NCBI GenBank assembly: GCA_958295665.1 | Contig: OY282558.1 | Span: 114,070,838 to 114,134,837, forward strand | Reading direction: 5' to 3' | From: Tipula vernalis | Lineage: Eukaryota; Arthropoda; Insecta; Diptera; Tipulidae | DNA length: 64,000 nucleotides | In this document: piece by piece, positions 36,611 to 46,560 of the stretch | Layout: every line of letters starts with the position of its first letter | How positions within the stretch are numbered: the first letter of the stretch is position 1 | Notes under the pieces: generated by a model | The model's input: the letters and a program-made list of their open reading frames with translations, nothing else | What the model was told of the DNA's origin: nothing | The model's database searches: none | Position numbers and translations under genes: made by a program

Positions 36611-37055
36611 TGCAGTACACTATAGATTATAAGAATTAATAATAGAAAATTATTGAGAATAGTGGTAAAAAGACTTCGAGAAAGAAGATGGTTTACGCCA
36701 GACACTGTCGCAACTTAGAACTACAATCCAGCTCAAACCACTATTACAAATGAAGAGCTTCCGCAAATCTGCCACCAAGATTATAGAAGCTTGCCCCGTA
36801 ATGGACGCTGTCCTGTAATGCTTTACCATTAATGTTACCAGTAACCCAAATTAAAATTATGTATCGCTAATTTAATCTTAAATTATGAAGTCCAAGCTGA
36901 AGTGCTTATAAAATAAGAGACAAAAAATCAAGACAACACAATTTCTAAACTACACATCCATTGTTTGAAGTTCCTGGAAGCTAAATGGGAACTAAACGGG
37001 AATCTCTGAAAACAAAATCAAAAATTAACCAATTATTAATAAACACTCACAAAGT
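36611..37055 (-). other. Possible 5' untranslated region of the minus-strand Jockey copy
   Basis: Upstream (on the minus strand) of the ORF1 fragment. The phrase gacaacacaatttctaaac occurs at about 36932-36951 and again at about 37155-37173, suggesting diverged repeat units of roughly 220 bp such as occur in non-LTR 5' regions. This is inference only. Confidence 0.3.
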
Positions 37056-37136
37056 GTACTACTAACAAAAAGATCTAATGAAATTTAAGTAAACCGTTTA
37101 CTTAAATTTCATTAAATCTTTTTATTAGTAGTACAC
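37054..37136. repeat. Near-perfect 83-nt palindrome
   Basis: Arms 37054-37094 and 37096-37136 are inverted copies of 41 nt with two mismatches and a one-nucleotide centre (37095). The outer end reads GTGTACTACTAA. The virtually absent loop would favour a DNA cruciform or an RNA hairpin. No coding sequence. Confidence 0.9.
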
Positions 37137-38455
37137 GATAAATTAGTTAGCACAAGACAACACAATTTCTAAACCGCACGACGTTGATGCTTGTAGTTTC
37201 CAGAAATCCGATTGGGTTTCTCGGATGTTTCTAAGCTGGTTCGTTTCCTAATCAATAAAATCCAAAACCTAATTTACTTCACACTTAATTATAAACCCTA
37301 AAAATAAATTAAATCCGGCATCTGAATTGAAAGGACAGCAAATCAATCACCAAATCTAACAAGCCCTAAAATAATAATCTACTTGAATTATAAAGTAGCT
37401 ACAATCTTGTACGGCCACATACACATAAGCAGTCAATAGTTAGTACTATCTTATTAGTGTTGTATTTGATAAAAATAACGGTTAGCACAAAACGACGCTG
37501 GACTCTGGAAGACTGAGATAAGCTCGGCGGGATTTCCTGAAAATCGAAATCAAAATCGAATTCAAGATTAATTAAATTTTACTTACTTAAGTAGAATCTA
37601 GGAAATCAAATTGTGATATTCAAATTTTAAACAAATTATAAATTAATTAAGAAATTAATAATAAAATTTTTTTCTTTTGATAAACCCAGCCATAGTCCAT
37701 CTCCTAAAAACCACCACCGCCAACCTCCCTGATTCCCCTCTACCCTCCCATAACCGAACTCAAGAACTATTAACTAACTAAACATTTCCTTCATTCACAA
37801 AGTCAGCCCACAACTCATTCGGTCTCGCCCCGAAACACGCAATACCACTAACTAACACAAATTATTCCGCCGTTGCAGTTTCACGACTAGATTTATATCC
37901 ATATCCCTAATAAACAACTGTTTTTCCTTAAAACACCAAATATTGAAATGCTCTTATGTGCTAAATCGTCGTAAATATCCTTGGAATCATTTGGAGAAAA
38001 GATTGAAGATATTGCTGAAAAATTACCTCCTCTTGCCACGAGTTTAGTGAGTATTTTAATATGACTGTTAAAGATCACAAAAAAAAGAAATTTCCTCATG
38101 TTTATGCGAGACAAATTTTTGAACTTGAACTCATTCTGGCAAATACAAATCTAACAATAGATCTAAATCATGTACAGACGTGCTCTGTAAAAATTGTCTT
38201 GAATTATAACAATTACGTGACATATTTTAGTTATCTAGGCTTATATTGTGTGTACAAAAAACCAAACCAATCGCCTATGATTTGATCCAACCTTGCACTA
38301 ACGTGTGCTTTGTGTAAACTTTTATCAAAATATTAAAAAAAAATAAAATACAATTAAAATAAAATTGATCTATCGCTTTGTATCACTTCATCTCAAAATA
38401 ACCCCCCTTAAATAGTATACTCGCTGTAAATCATCATACAACAATAAAGAAATAA
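37137..38455. other. No supported gene
   Basis: A relatively C-rich part (37680-37860) and a pair of opposed short frames (37893-38114 minus, 38061-38285 plus) without recognisable domains. The C-rich part reads as a possible GC-rich 5' end of a minus-strand element, but nothing confirms it. Confidence 0.35.
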
Positions 38456-38458
38456 CAA

Positions 38459-38867
38459 TTTTGGGCGATTATTCAATGTGGCGACATGAATATAACCTCC
38501 CAAAATCAAATCGCACAAAAATTCAATAACATTTTTTTAAATGTAAATTCTGGAAAAGGGGAAAACGTAACGTTACCCCAGAACCTAAAATGGATAATCG
38601 TCCAACATTTTTTCTGCGATTGGGCTTTCTCTAAAATGTGGGCAATTATGCATTTTTAATTCAAAATTGTATAAACCAACGGGAAAATTTAAATCAACAG
38701 TCGCCGAACGCTATTCCCTTTCGTCATTATTCATTTTCGGTTATGGGTGATTTTGTGTTGGGCGATATTGAAATCTTAGTTTGTACAACTGTTCATATTG
38801 AATAATTTCCCAATTCGATTTACGTAAATAAACAATCACCCAAACCTAAAATAATGAATCGCCCAAA
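38459..38867. mobile_element. Probable non-autonomous element with TTTTGGGCGATT ends
   Basis: Left end TTTTGGGCGATTATTCAATG (38459) and right end …aatgaatcgcccaaaa (to 38867) are inverted over 12 bp and then diverge. The related words GGGCGAT and ATCGCCC recur inside (for example tgggcgatatt near 38759), a common subterminal-repeat feature of DNA transposons. No transposase. Confidence 0.5.
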
Positions 38868-39207
38868 AACTTTTACGCGGTTTTACATTTTTATACTCAC
38901 AAGAAATAATCAAATTTTACAAACTAATCAAATAAAATTGATTAAGACTTAACGTTATGTGTTAGTACTTAATAATAAAAAGCACAATGGATTTCTCAGA
39001 TAAAGCGTTGGTTCGTTTGGAAGTTCGTGTTTGATTTGTATATTCGTTATTATGTTAAACGGATGCCACAAGTATGTCCAGATAGGTTTAAGTACCACTT
39101 TATATAGCAAGCCCTTACAGTCTTAAGTTTGAATGTTTTCCTACTAAACAGTTCTAGAGCCTAACTTAATGTATTTAGCATGTTGGTATGGTAGAATTTT
39201 GTTATCT

Positions 39208-39369
39208 AGGCCCAAATTTATAGTTCACTTCGTTTAACTTCGTTCATTTCGAATTCAATTTCTTGTTTTGGATTTTGTTCACTATAGGCATTGTTACATT
39301 ACAAACAAATCTTTTAGTGAGGTTTATAAATACGAAAACTGTTACTATAACGACTATAAATTCGGGCCT
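39208..39369. mobile_element. 162-bp MITE with AGGCCCAAATTTATAGT ends
   Basis: 17-bp inverted ends (39208-39224 and 39353-39369) with one mismatch (AGGCCCaAATTTATAGT and AGGCCCgAATTTATAGT). No coding capacity. Confidence 0.6.
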
Positions 39370-39788
39370 TAGTCTTTCTACATCTCATATTTCCTATTAG
39401 AAAAAATATTTGGTTCACTTTATTTTTATCAACCAGAAAAAAATAAAAACCAAACGCAAATATTATATTAGTTCGTATTGGATTTTTTTTTCTTGGCTCT
39501 CTTAATTTCTCTTCTCTTTATTTGCTTCGTTTGTTTGTATAAAATGTATACACACGGTGAAATTAAGGAGCGCATGGCATATCTCCTTGTCTCACTCTCA
39601 CCCATAAAAAGGGACAAGGTAAATTATATAACGCTCTTTACCGTGTGAATTACACTTGCATAATATTCGTTTGAATAACATTGTTTTGAAGTTGAAGTTT
39701 AATTTATGTCAATCGCTTTAGATCAGCTGTTATATTTTAATGTTTTTTGTGCAATAAAGTGATTTGCTTGATAAAACCTGTGATTTTT

Positions 39789-39852
39789 GTGATATGTAGA
39801 TGTGATATATAGATGTGATATATTGATGTGATGTTATAGAGTGATATGATTG
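39789..39852 (+). repeat. Short tandem repeat of GTGATATRTAGAT
   Basis: About four diverged units of 13-15 bp (gtgatatgtagat, gtgatatatagat, gtgatatattgat, gtgatgttataga), in the presumed 5' region of the hAT element. Confidence 0.75.
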
Positions 39853-39975
39853 ATAAAATCTGTGTTTAATTGTGCAATTTAGTTTGATTTCTAAAATCGG
39901 TCTTTTTGTGCGGGAAATTTTATATTTCGTCAGTGTAAATTATATTTACATATTAGTTATCGATTGCTATTTAAA

Positions 39976-42286
39976 ATGAGTGCGAATAAAAAATTATCGG
40001 GATGTGAATTTCGCAAGCGAAAAAGAAATCGCGATCATTTGGATAAAACACAGGCAAGTTCTTTGTTAAAATATTTAGAAACAAATTTACCTCTAGTAGG
40101 TACACAGAATTCGTTGGTTGAAGACACTACTGCGATTAGTTGTACTTTAAATGATGATAGTACAATACAGTCTAGTTCGAATACTCCCTTGATTGATGAT
40201 CAAATAATTCTAGATCCAAATTTAGTATCTAGATCTGTTACACTAGATAAAAATGATTTAGGAAAATTAAGTGTTGATCAAGCTGTCTTAAATTCTTCTC
40301 ACGAAGTTGAACATAATTTGCATGTTTTAGTTTATTTAAGTGATCCAGCGAAATGGCCAAAGCTAAGTGAAAATATTATTCAACTATTAAGAATAAAAGA
40401 AAGTTCAATCCAAATATTTATGATAGGGTGATGGCAAATTGACAGATCGTTAAACGAAATTGGCTCATATATTCTATTTCAACACATGTCGTATTTTGTT
40501 TTTGTTGTAAATTGTTTACTTCCCGTTGTGATGATAATATGACTCTTATTAATCAAGGATTTACAGATTGGGACCATTTAATCAGATTAGTTCAGTCACA
40601 TGAAAATAGCGTGAACCATTTACAATATTTTAAATCATGGAAAGAATTAGAAAAACGCTTAAGATCAAATACAACTATAGATTTTGATCTTCAACGACAC
40701 ATAACTGCAGAAGTTCGACACTGGAGGGAAGTGCTTAAGCGGTTAATAATATTTGTTGAATTTTTAGGAACACAATCACTTGCATTTCGGGGAAAATCTG
40801 AAGTGTTGTATGATCCAAGTAATGGGAATTTTCTAAAACTATGTAGTTGAATTTGTAAGTAAATTTGATCCTGTGCTTTCTGAACACCTTCGAAGAATAA
40901 ATAATAATGAAACTAAAAACAAATACTTGGGTAAAAATATTCAAAACGAGTTAATTCAAATTATCTCACATTCAGTAAAAGATAAAATTATTTCATTAAT
41001 ATTAAATAGTTGATTATAGTTGATTATACTTCAGATAAGAGTCTTGAAGAGCAATTAACGTTAATTATTCGATTCCTTTGTTATCAAAACTCTATGTTTG
41101 AAATCAGAGAACATTTCATAACATTCTTAGAAGCCAACGATACTAAAGGAACTGGTCTTATTGAAATTGTATTGAATGAATTGAACGAAATGGGGCTCTT
41201 ACTGGAAAATTGTAGAGGTCAGGGTTACGATAATGGTTCAAACATGAAAGGCAAACATATTGGTATGCAAAATCTTATACGAACTAAAGAGCCAAGGGCT
41301 TTTTTGTTAACGATGCGGCACAATGCTTCCGAGATGCTGTTAGTTTATTTGATATTGTTTAAAATGTGTATGTATTCTTTTCGAGTTCTGTTAAAAGGCT
41401 CCTGAAGATATAAAGAAAAATTGTAATCATTTAAAAAAGGTGTTAACTAACGGAACTACTTCAGATATCGACGATAAGGACTTATTAAATGAACTTCAAA
41501 TGTTATCGACGTTATTGGAACCGAACACTGTCTCTCTTGGTGTCCTAAACTATATTTTTAGCAACAATTTAGAACTTGAATTTCCAAATACAGTCATTGC
41601 TTTTAAAATGTTGTTAACAGTGCCTGTTTCTGTAGCAACTGGAGAAAGAAGCTTATCTAAATTAAAACTTATTAAAAATTATTTGAGGAGCACTATGTCT
41701 CAAGAAAGATGAAATGGCTTAGCTATCATGTTAATCGAAAAAGATTTGATAGATAAAATCGACTACAGTACTTTAATTGAGAAATTGTTACGATTAAAGC
41801 ACGAAATATTAATTTTTTACAATAATTTGTTTATAAGTGACATTAACTTGTTTTTAGTCATCGCTTTGAATTATGTTATATTATTTAATATAATTTTTCT
41901 AATGTTATAGGATAAGAGAGTATGAATTTTGTGTTGTTTATAAACGAGGAACAGGCCTACTGGGGATACCTCAATAAAAAAACGCATCATTTTCTAACCT
42001 CTTTGTGCCATTCTATATTAAGGTTTATATCTTCAGCTATAAAATCTATCTGATTTGACAAAAGTTATAAGTCTGAAAGAAATTTACTTAATGAAAGGTA
42101 CTTCAGGTGATGAGGAATAGTGATAATAAATATACGTATACATACATAAATATGTATATATGTATATACTAAATTAATAATAAACTTGACCAAAAATTAT
42201 GTATATTGAATAAAATAAGTAAAAATTATTGGGCCGCAATAAAATGTAAAAATGCACCAGGCGCTAGAGTGCTTGCGGAGCCCCTG
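39976..42286 (+). pseudogene. hAT transposase with TTF/DUF4371-like layout (ZMYM1-like), broken
   Basis: An ATG at about 39976 opens MSANKKLSGCEFRKRKRNRD, a basic start usual in this group, followed by an acidic linker. Near 40370 comes PAKWPKLSENIIQLL. A frame change then carries a TTF-zinc-finger-like segment (VYSISTHVVFCFCC style, then KLFTSRCDDNMTLINQGFTD and W.HL..HE.S..H) at 40440-40620. The DUF4371 core follows: LGTQSLAFRGKSEVLYDPSN and YLGKNIQNELIQIISHSV. The catalytic part includes RGQGYDNGSNMKGKHIGMQN (about 41215). After a deletion the hAT dimerisation domain appears, VPVSVATGERSLSKLKLIKN and YLRST (41615-41700). Active members insert at 8-bp targets. Stops and deletions kill this copy. 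A GC-rich end-like sequence (GGGCCGCAATAAAATG … GAGCCCCTG) near 42231-42286 may be its right end. Confidence 0.85.
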
Positions 42287-43430
42287 CCAACAGACTGAGT
42301 AGTAAGCGGTTTTATCATTAAGATGATGAAATGAAAAGTTCCTTGTATTTCAATCGCCAGCAACAGTCTTATAGTGGTGAACTTTGCGACTCTTCTCTTT
42401 GTAAAAAGCCACGAGCTACAAGCCAGACCTTGAACACCCACTTTGATGAAATAATTTTTTCATCAATGGGTGGTGCTACTAGATTCCAAATTTTGTTTCG
42501 CTCCAAAGATTTCAATTCGTCGTTTACGGCGTCTTTCCAAAGTTGTTTAATCATATCTCCCATATATCTCTTCCTAACTACCAGGTGCATCATTAATTAA
42601 AGCTTAGACAAACATGGCAGTAGGATCAAGTTCATAATCATTATACCAGACTGGTTTACGTCGCTCTCTCGTCGAAGTCCTTCCAGTTCAAGAAATCTCA
42701 GATACTACTTCTTCACTATATTTATGGTTTCGATGTCAGTAACTTGATCTTCAATGAACCATTTATTTCAACTACCGCGGTTTCAAGAGTGTGTTTGAAC
42801 GCACCTCATTATAGTGTAAATATTGAATAATTTTTGTTCTTTTGGATTTCATAATCGATGACCATTTTTACAATATCCGGTAAAATATTATTTTTCGCTC
42901 TTTTCATCGATTTTTCGTCGTTTAATATTTGGTATATGAACATAAGTTATGCTTCCAAAAATTCTTAATTGGTTGACATTAGGAATTACATCATACCCGC
43001 AGGTGTTTCAAAATTTCCCTTTAAAGTTGGACTCTGATTTAGTAAATATGTTGCATAAAAAACAGCTCCGTTCCACATATCTTTCGAGAAACCACTATCA
43101 AAACTCATACACCAGCTCTATCCAATATTATTCGGTTCATTCTTTCGGCTGTACCTTTCACTCCGCCGTATATGCCATTGTTTTTTCAATCACAATGCCC
43201 TGGTCTAGACAGTAGCTGTTCATTTTATTTGAAATATATTCTCCACCACCGTCACATCTTATGAACGCTTATGATCGCTAGGGATCCCAAATCATTTAAT
43301 GCCTCTCGAACTGAGTCGATCTGGGTATTCCACCTCGTAATTTTGCTTCACATACTCTTGAAGAATTGAATTTCTTTCAGGTGACATTTTAAAAAATTTT
43401 ACAATTTTTCTTACCATTTGCAATGCACCA
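42287..43430 (-). pseudogene. copia-type pol fragment: integrase and N-terminal RT
   Basis: Minus strand, from about 43425. A phrase SPERNSILQEYVKQNYEVE lies near an integrase signature CDGGGEYISNKMNSYCLDQG, then EKTMAYTAE. After frame changes come DMWNGAVFYATYLLNQSPTL and an FGSITYVHIP-like segment. RT begins at 42593-42369 with DAVNDELKSLERNKIWNLVA and ISSKWVFK, then a deletion to WLVARGFLQ. Another frame gives VAKFTTIRLLLAIEIQ at about 42340-42390, after which the copia similarity ends. The order GAG-INT-RT is that of Ty1/copia. At least five frame breaks are visible. The plus-strand frames here (42949-43215, 42331-42600) are shadows. Confidence 0.85.
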
Positions 43431-43435
43431 TTAAC

Positions 43436-43680
43436 CCCTTAAGGACCAGAGCCGAGATATCTCGGGACATCTTATATTGTGTGGTCCAAAAAGATCGTAC
43501 CCGAGATAACTCGACCGGTCACATATTGTACGTTCTATTATGTATTTGCCCGAATGTATTTCGTTACAACAGATTTATTTTATGTACATATTGCAAATGC
43601 CGTATTAACTCGCTTGTTGACGAACCCTTGCAACTATATTGTGGTAATTGAAAGAAAAAGGCCGTGTGTCAACGATTAAA
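43436..43680 (+). repeat. Possible piggyBac-type MITE end inside the copia element
   Basis: TTAACCCCTTAAGGACCAGA (from about 43434) followed by a perfect palindrome CCGAGATATCTCGG and a second CCCGAGATAACTCG. TTAACCCYTTAAGGACC-type starts are common in piggyBac-like miniature elements. The right end is not clear (…cgattaa near 43676 is only weakly complementary), so this is tentative. Confidence 0.4.
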
Positions 43681-43689
43681 AAATAGAGA

Positions 43690-43805
43690 ATAGACAAAAA
43701 ATCCCGGGAATTTCTAGTTTTTTCCCGGGAAACGGGAAACAAAAATTTAGGAAATTTCCCTGGAATTCCCGCCCGAGTATTCCCGGGAAGAACCCTCTAG
43801 CTTCA
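43690..43805. repeat. CCCGGGAA-rich subterminal-repeat block
   Basis: TCCCGGGAA or TTCCCGGG occurs at least three times in about 110 bp (43701, 43731, 43782) with related TTTCCCTGGAATTCCCG in between. Such dense short repeats at an element end suggest a hAT-like terminal fragment inserted between the gag and integrase parts of the copia element. No partner end found. Confidence 0.5.
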
Positions 43806-44190
43806 TCCAACTGCGCACCAGCTGATTTAAGTTCGCGTATGATTCCATCAAAAAATACAAAATGTCTTCCCATTGAATCATTTTCGTCGAATTTCATTGG
43901 AGGTAACGTTGACTTATTACTCCTTTTCATTGAAACACGCTTTTCAATATATCCCACATCGAATATGCCATAACCTTATTTCTTACATAATCCAAATGTG
44001 GATTTGCGATACAACGATTTTGCTTTGGCATTGCCTTTTTTCCACATTTCTTCAACTTTTTGATTTGAAGTAAAATATTTTAACAAAACTTTTTCCTCGA
44101 ACAGCAATTCAACACGAAAATATAAAGGACTGAAACCTCTTGAGGTAGTCAGAACTTCGGTCACCTCACCTTCAACTCTGTATATAAATC
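43806..44190 (-). pseudogene. copia-type gag fragment
   Basis: Minus strand: at 43976-44164 EEMWKKGNAKAKSLYRKSTF. Then at 43957-43800 MKRSNKSTLPPMKFDENDSM and FFDGIIRELKSAGAQLDEA. This is the Ty1/copia gag (UBN2-like) pattern WKKxxAKAKxxI … LxxLKFxExxSxxxHFxxFDxIIRELKxAG. It lies upstream, on the same strand, of the integrase fragment at 43.4 kb, so both probably come from one element now split by the CCCGGGAA block and the piggyBac-like end. Truncated and frameshifted. Confidence 0.75.
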
Positions 44191-44625
44191 AATCTCCATC
44201 TTAATCGCAACATAATTCTAACCGCAATCACCAAATTAATCGCCAACCAAACCCTCAAATCAATCATCAAATCAATCTCAAATCAACTTTTAAATTAACC
44301 CTTAATCTAACTCCAAATCAAGTCAGAATTATTTAATTCCCCAATCGAACTACTCACTTAACTCCAATGTAGGCTAACTAAACCCTAACTCAACTTAAAC
44401 TCAACTTAGCTCGAACCAAATCTCAACCCTCTGCTCAACTCATACCATCATACCAACATACCATTATACCACCATATCATACCATCTTACCATCATCATC
44501 ATCATACCACAATTTTATCATCATCATACCACATATGCACCATTCTTATATACAAACCATCATACCATTATACTATCATAACATCATACCTTCACACCAT
44601 CATAGCGTCATCAAAAATCGACTCA
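44190..44625 (+). repeat. Low-complexity CAAATCAA / CATCATACC tract
   Basis: A cryptic simple repeat: units such as caaatcaatc/aactcaactt pass into runs of accatcatac and catcatcatcatcat (about 44486-44500). A similar actcaacc-rich tract lies at 46010-46270. The two tracts bracket the hairpin at 44.7 kb and the pogo-like element at 45.0-46.0 kb. Confidence 0.7.
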
Positions 44626-44670
44626 ATTTTTGAAGTTTTAGAAATTCCTCTGTAGTAACTTTAGACAATT

Positions 44671-44826
44671 GGGCTATTTGGGAATTCGATTCGAACGTGA
44701 TCGAGTCTTCGATGTATAAGATTCACATAGGATTTAAATAAGAAACGAATGAATCTGATTCAATTCAAATAGGAATCTAATACATCGAACACTCGATCAC
44801 GTTCGAATCGAATTCCCAAATAGCCC
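44671..44826. mobile_element. 156-bp hairpin MITE with 47-bp inverted ends
   Basis: The first 36 nt (from 44671, gggctatttgggaattcgat…) are an exact inverted copy of the last 36 nt (to 44826). After one mismatch ten more positions match, so the arms are 47 nt. The centre also shows partial pairing (agattc and gaatct). No clear target duplication. Non-coding. Confidence 0.85.
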
Positions 44827-44996
44827 TCCAATATTATCTCTCAAGGAGAAGAAGAATGTTTGAGATATTAACATTGACCTTTCTTAAGTCTTAAACAACA
44901 TTCGTGTAATGTTTGGTTCAAATCGTTCAATGCGTGTACATTTACTTAAAAATCCCACATACATACTGTACATATATAAACACTCACTTTTAAATA

Positions 44997-45985
44997 CAGT
45001 GAAACCTCATTTCAACAGACACTCAATTTAGCGAAATCCTCACTTCAATGGACAAACTTCAAGTCCTATGAAACTGAAGTTTTCCAATGAAACCTACCTT
45101 AGACAAGCTTTCACTTTATTAGAGCGGACACGGACAGATATTTCTGCGATGATACAGGTTTTACGAGTACAATTCATATTGAAACTCTACCACTTTAATT
45201 TGTTCCTTTTACACATCAAATTGAACCTTTAACATTTCAAATTGATCCTTTAGTAAATTATGTGCATGACCAATTTGGGTGGAACTTAGCAATTTGTTAG
45301 CCGCATGTAGTGAAATTTGATATCCATGATTGAAATGAGATTCTTACTTGATTTTTGGATACAATTCTAGAATAAGGTCAAAAAAAATAAATAAATGAAA
45401 TTTGAGATGCGCGTTCGAAATGGAATTCTAATTTCATTATAATCGGTTAAGAAATAGTCAAGTTCCATCTTACTTCACCATATTCCAGAACTATATCCAA
45501 AAATCACTTTAGAATCCCATTTCCATGGCAGATGTCAAATTTCACTCAAATCCGTTAAGAAATAGCCAAGTTCCGTTCTAATTGGCCATATTCCAGAACT
45601 TTATCTAAAAATCATTTTAGAATCGTATTTCCATCACCCCGATCAAATTTCATCATAATAGGTTAAGAAATAGCCAATTTCTATCTTCACTGATCATATT
45701 CCAGAACTTTCTTCAAAAACCATTTTAGAATCCCATTTCCAACGCATACGTCAAATTTCATCATAATTAATTAAGGAATAGCCAACTTCCATTCTACTTG
45801 GCCATATTCCAGAACTTCGTCTAAGAATCATTTGAATATCCCATTTCCATTGGAAATGCTGGATTTCATCAAAAGCGGATAAGATATAAAATCCCAATAA
45901 AATTTTTATAAAAAAAATCACAAATCCTCATTTTAACGGACAACGTTTTTGGTCCCGTCGATTTCCGTTGTAGTGAGGTTTCCCT
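44997..45985. mobile_element. pogo-like non-autonomous element carrying a minisatellite
   Basis: The left end TACAGTGAAACCTCATTTCA and the right end TGAGGTTTCCCTATA are inverted (cagtgaaacctc versus agggaaacctcac) and both abut TA, the pogo/Tigger target. Near each end the phrases ttcaacagacactc and ttttaacggacaac echo each other (AACRGACA). About half of the interior is a 108-bp tandem repeat. No transposase remains. Confidence 0.65.
45410..45890 (+). repeat. 108-bp tandem repeat, about 4.5 copies
   Basis: The word TATTCCAGAACT recurs at 45481, 45589, 45697 and 45805, exactly 108 bp apart each time. Flanking phrases are repeated in step (ggttaagaaatagccaa, ccatttcca, caaatttcat). Copies are about 80-85% alike by eye. 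A partial first copy starts near 45410. Confidence 0.9.
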
Positions 45986-45989
45986 ATAT

Positions 45990-46280
45990 ATATAGATTGC
46001 TCAACTGCTCACTAAAACCGAATCCAACCTCAACTAAACCGCAAGTCAACCCTTATTCAACTCGCAAACGAAACCCAACCTACCCCTGTTACCCTCAACT
46101 AAACCGCAAACTTTACGCCAAACTCACTCCTCAAACCAGCATATATAAAAAAATTGGGCAACAACTCAACTTTAACTCGACCTTGATCCCTAACTTAAAA
46201 ATTCATCCCTAAATTAACCTTCAAATCAACCCCAAATTCAATGCCCAACTCAATAATCAAAGCAGCATATATAAAAAATT
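45990..46280 (+). repeat. Low-complexity ACTCAACC / AAACC tract
   Basis: Runs of tcaactaaaccgcaa and aacccaacc. Two copies of gcatatataaaaaattgg-like sequence (46138 and 46263) lie in it, about 125 bp apart. It resembles the tract at 44190-44625. Frames inside it (45949-46212) are not genes. Confidence 0.55.
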
Positions 46281-46299
46281 GGTTTAATATTTCTATAAC

Positions 46300-46560
46300 C
46301 AGGAGCCTCTTGACGCACAGGTTCCAAAAGCTTTTCAAATCTCGGCCTTGACCATAGAAACGGATTGGCAAAAAAAATTTTAAATTGAACAAGCCGTTAT
46401 CGAGATACCATAGGTACGGCTACGGACGTACAGACATCCAGACATCCGGACAGACGGACGCACATTTTTTGGCGCTTTAGGCTCAGGTACTTTTAAAAGG
46501 TCGAGAAAAGTGGTTTTGGACCAACCAAATTTTTGATCATTTTTGACAGAATTTCAATAC
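46300..46560. repeat. Dispersed-repeat-like segment with GACAGACGGACG
   Basis: gttatcgagataccataggt is followed by tacagacatccagacatccg and gacagacggacgcac, then a 'cgagaaaagtggttttgg' phrase. Comparable to 2815-2960. Probably the end of an unidentified element. Confidence 0.35.

Noticed and set aside
37893..38285. Opposed frames 37893-38114 (minus) and 38061-38285 (plus)
   Set aside because: No recognisable domain; overlapping on opposite strands in AT-rich sequence.
39551..39647. Imperfect inverted pair around CACACGGTGAAATT and TTTACCGTGTG
   Set aside because: Pairing is interrupted and short. Could be the hAT element's left-end structure, but no matching right end was found.
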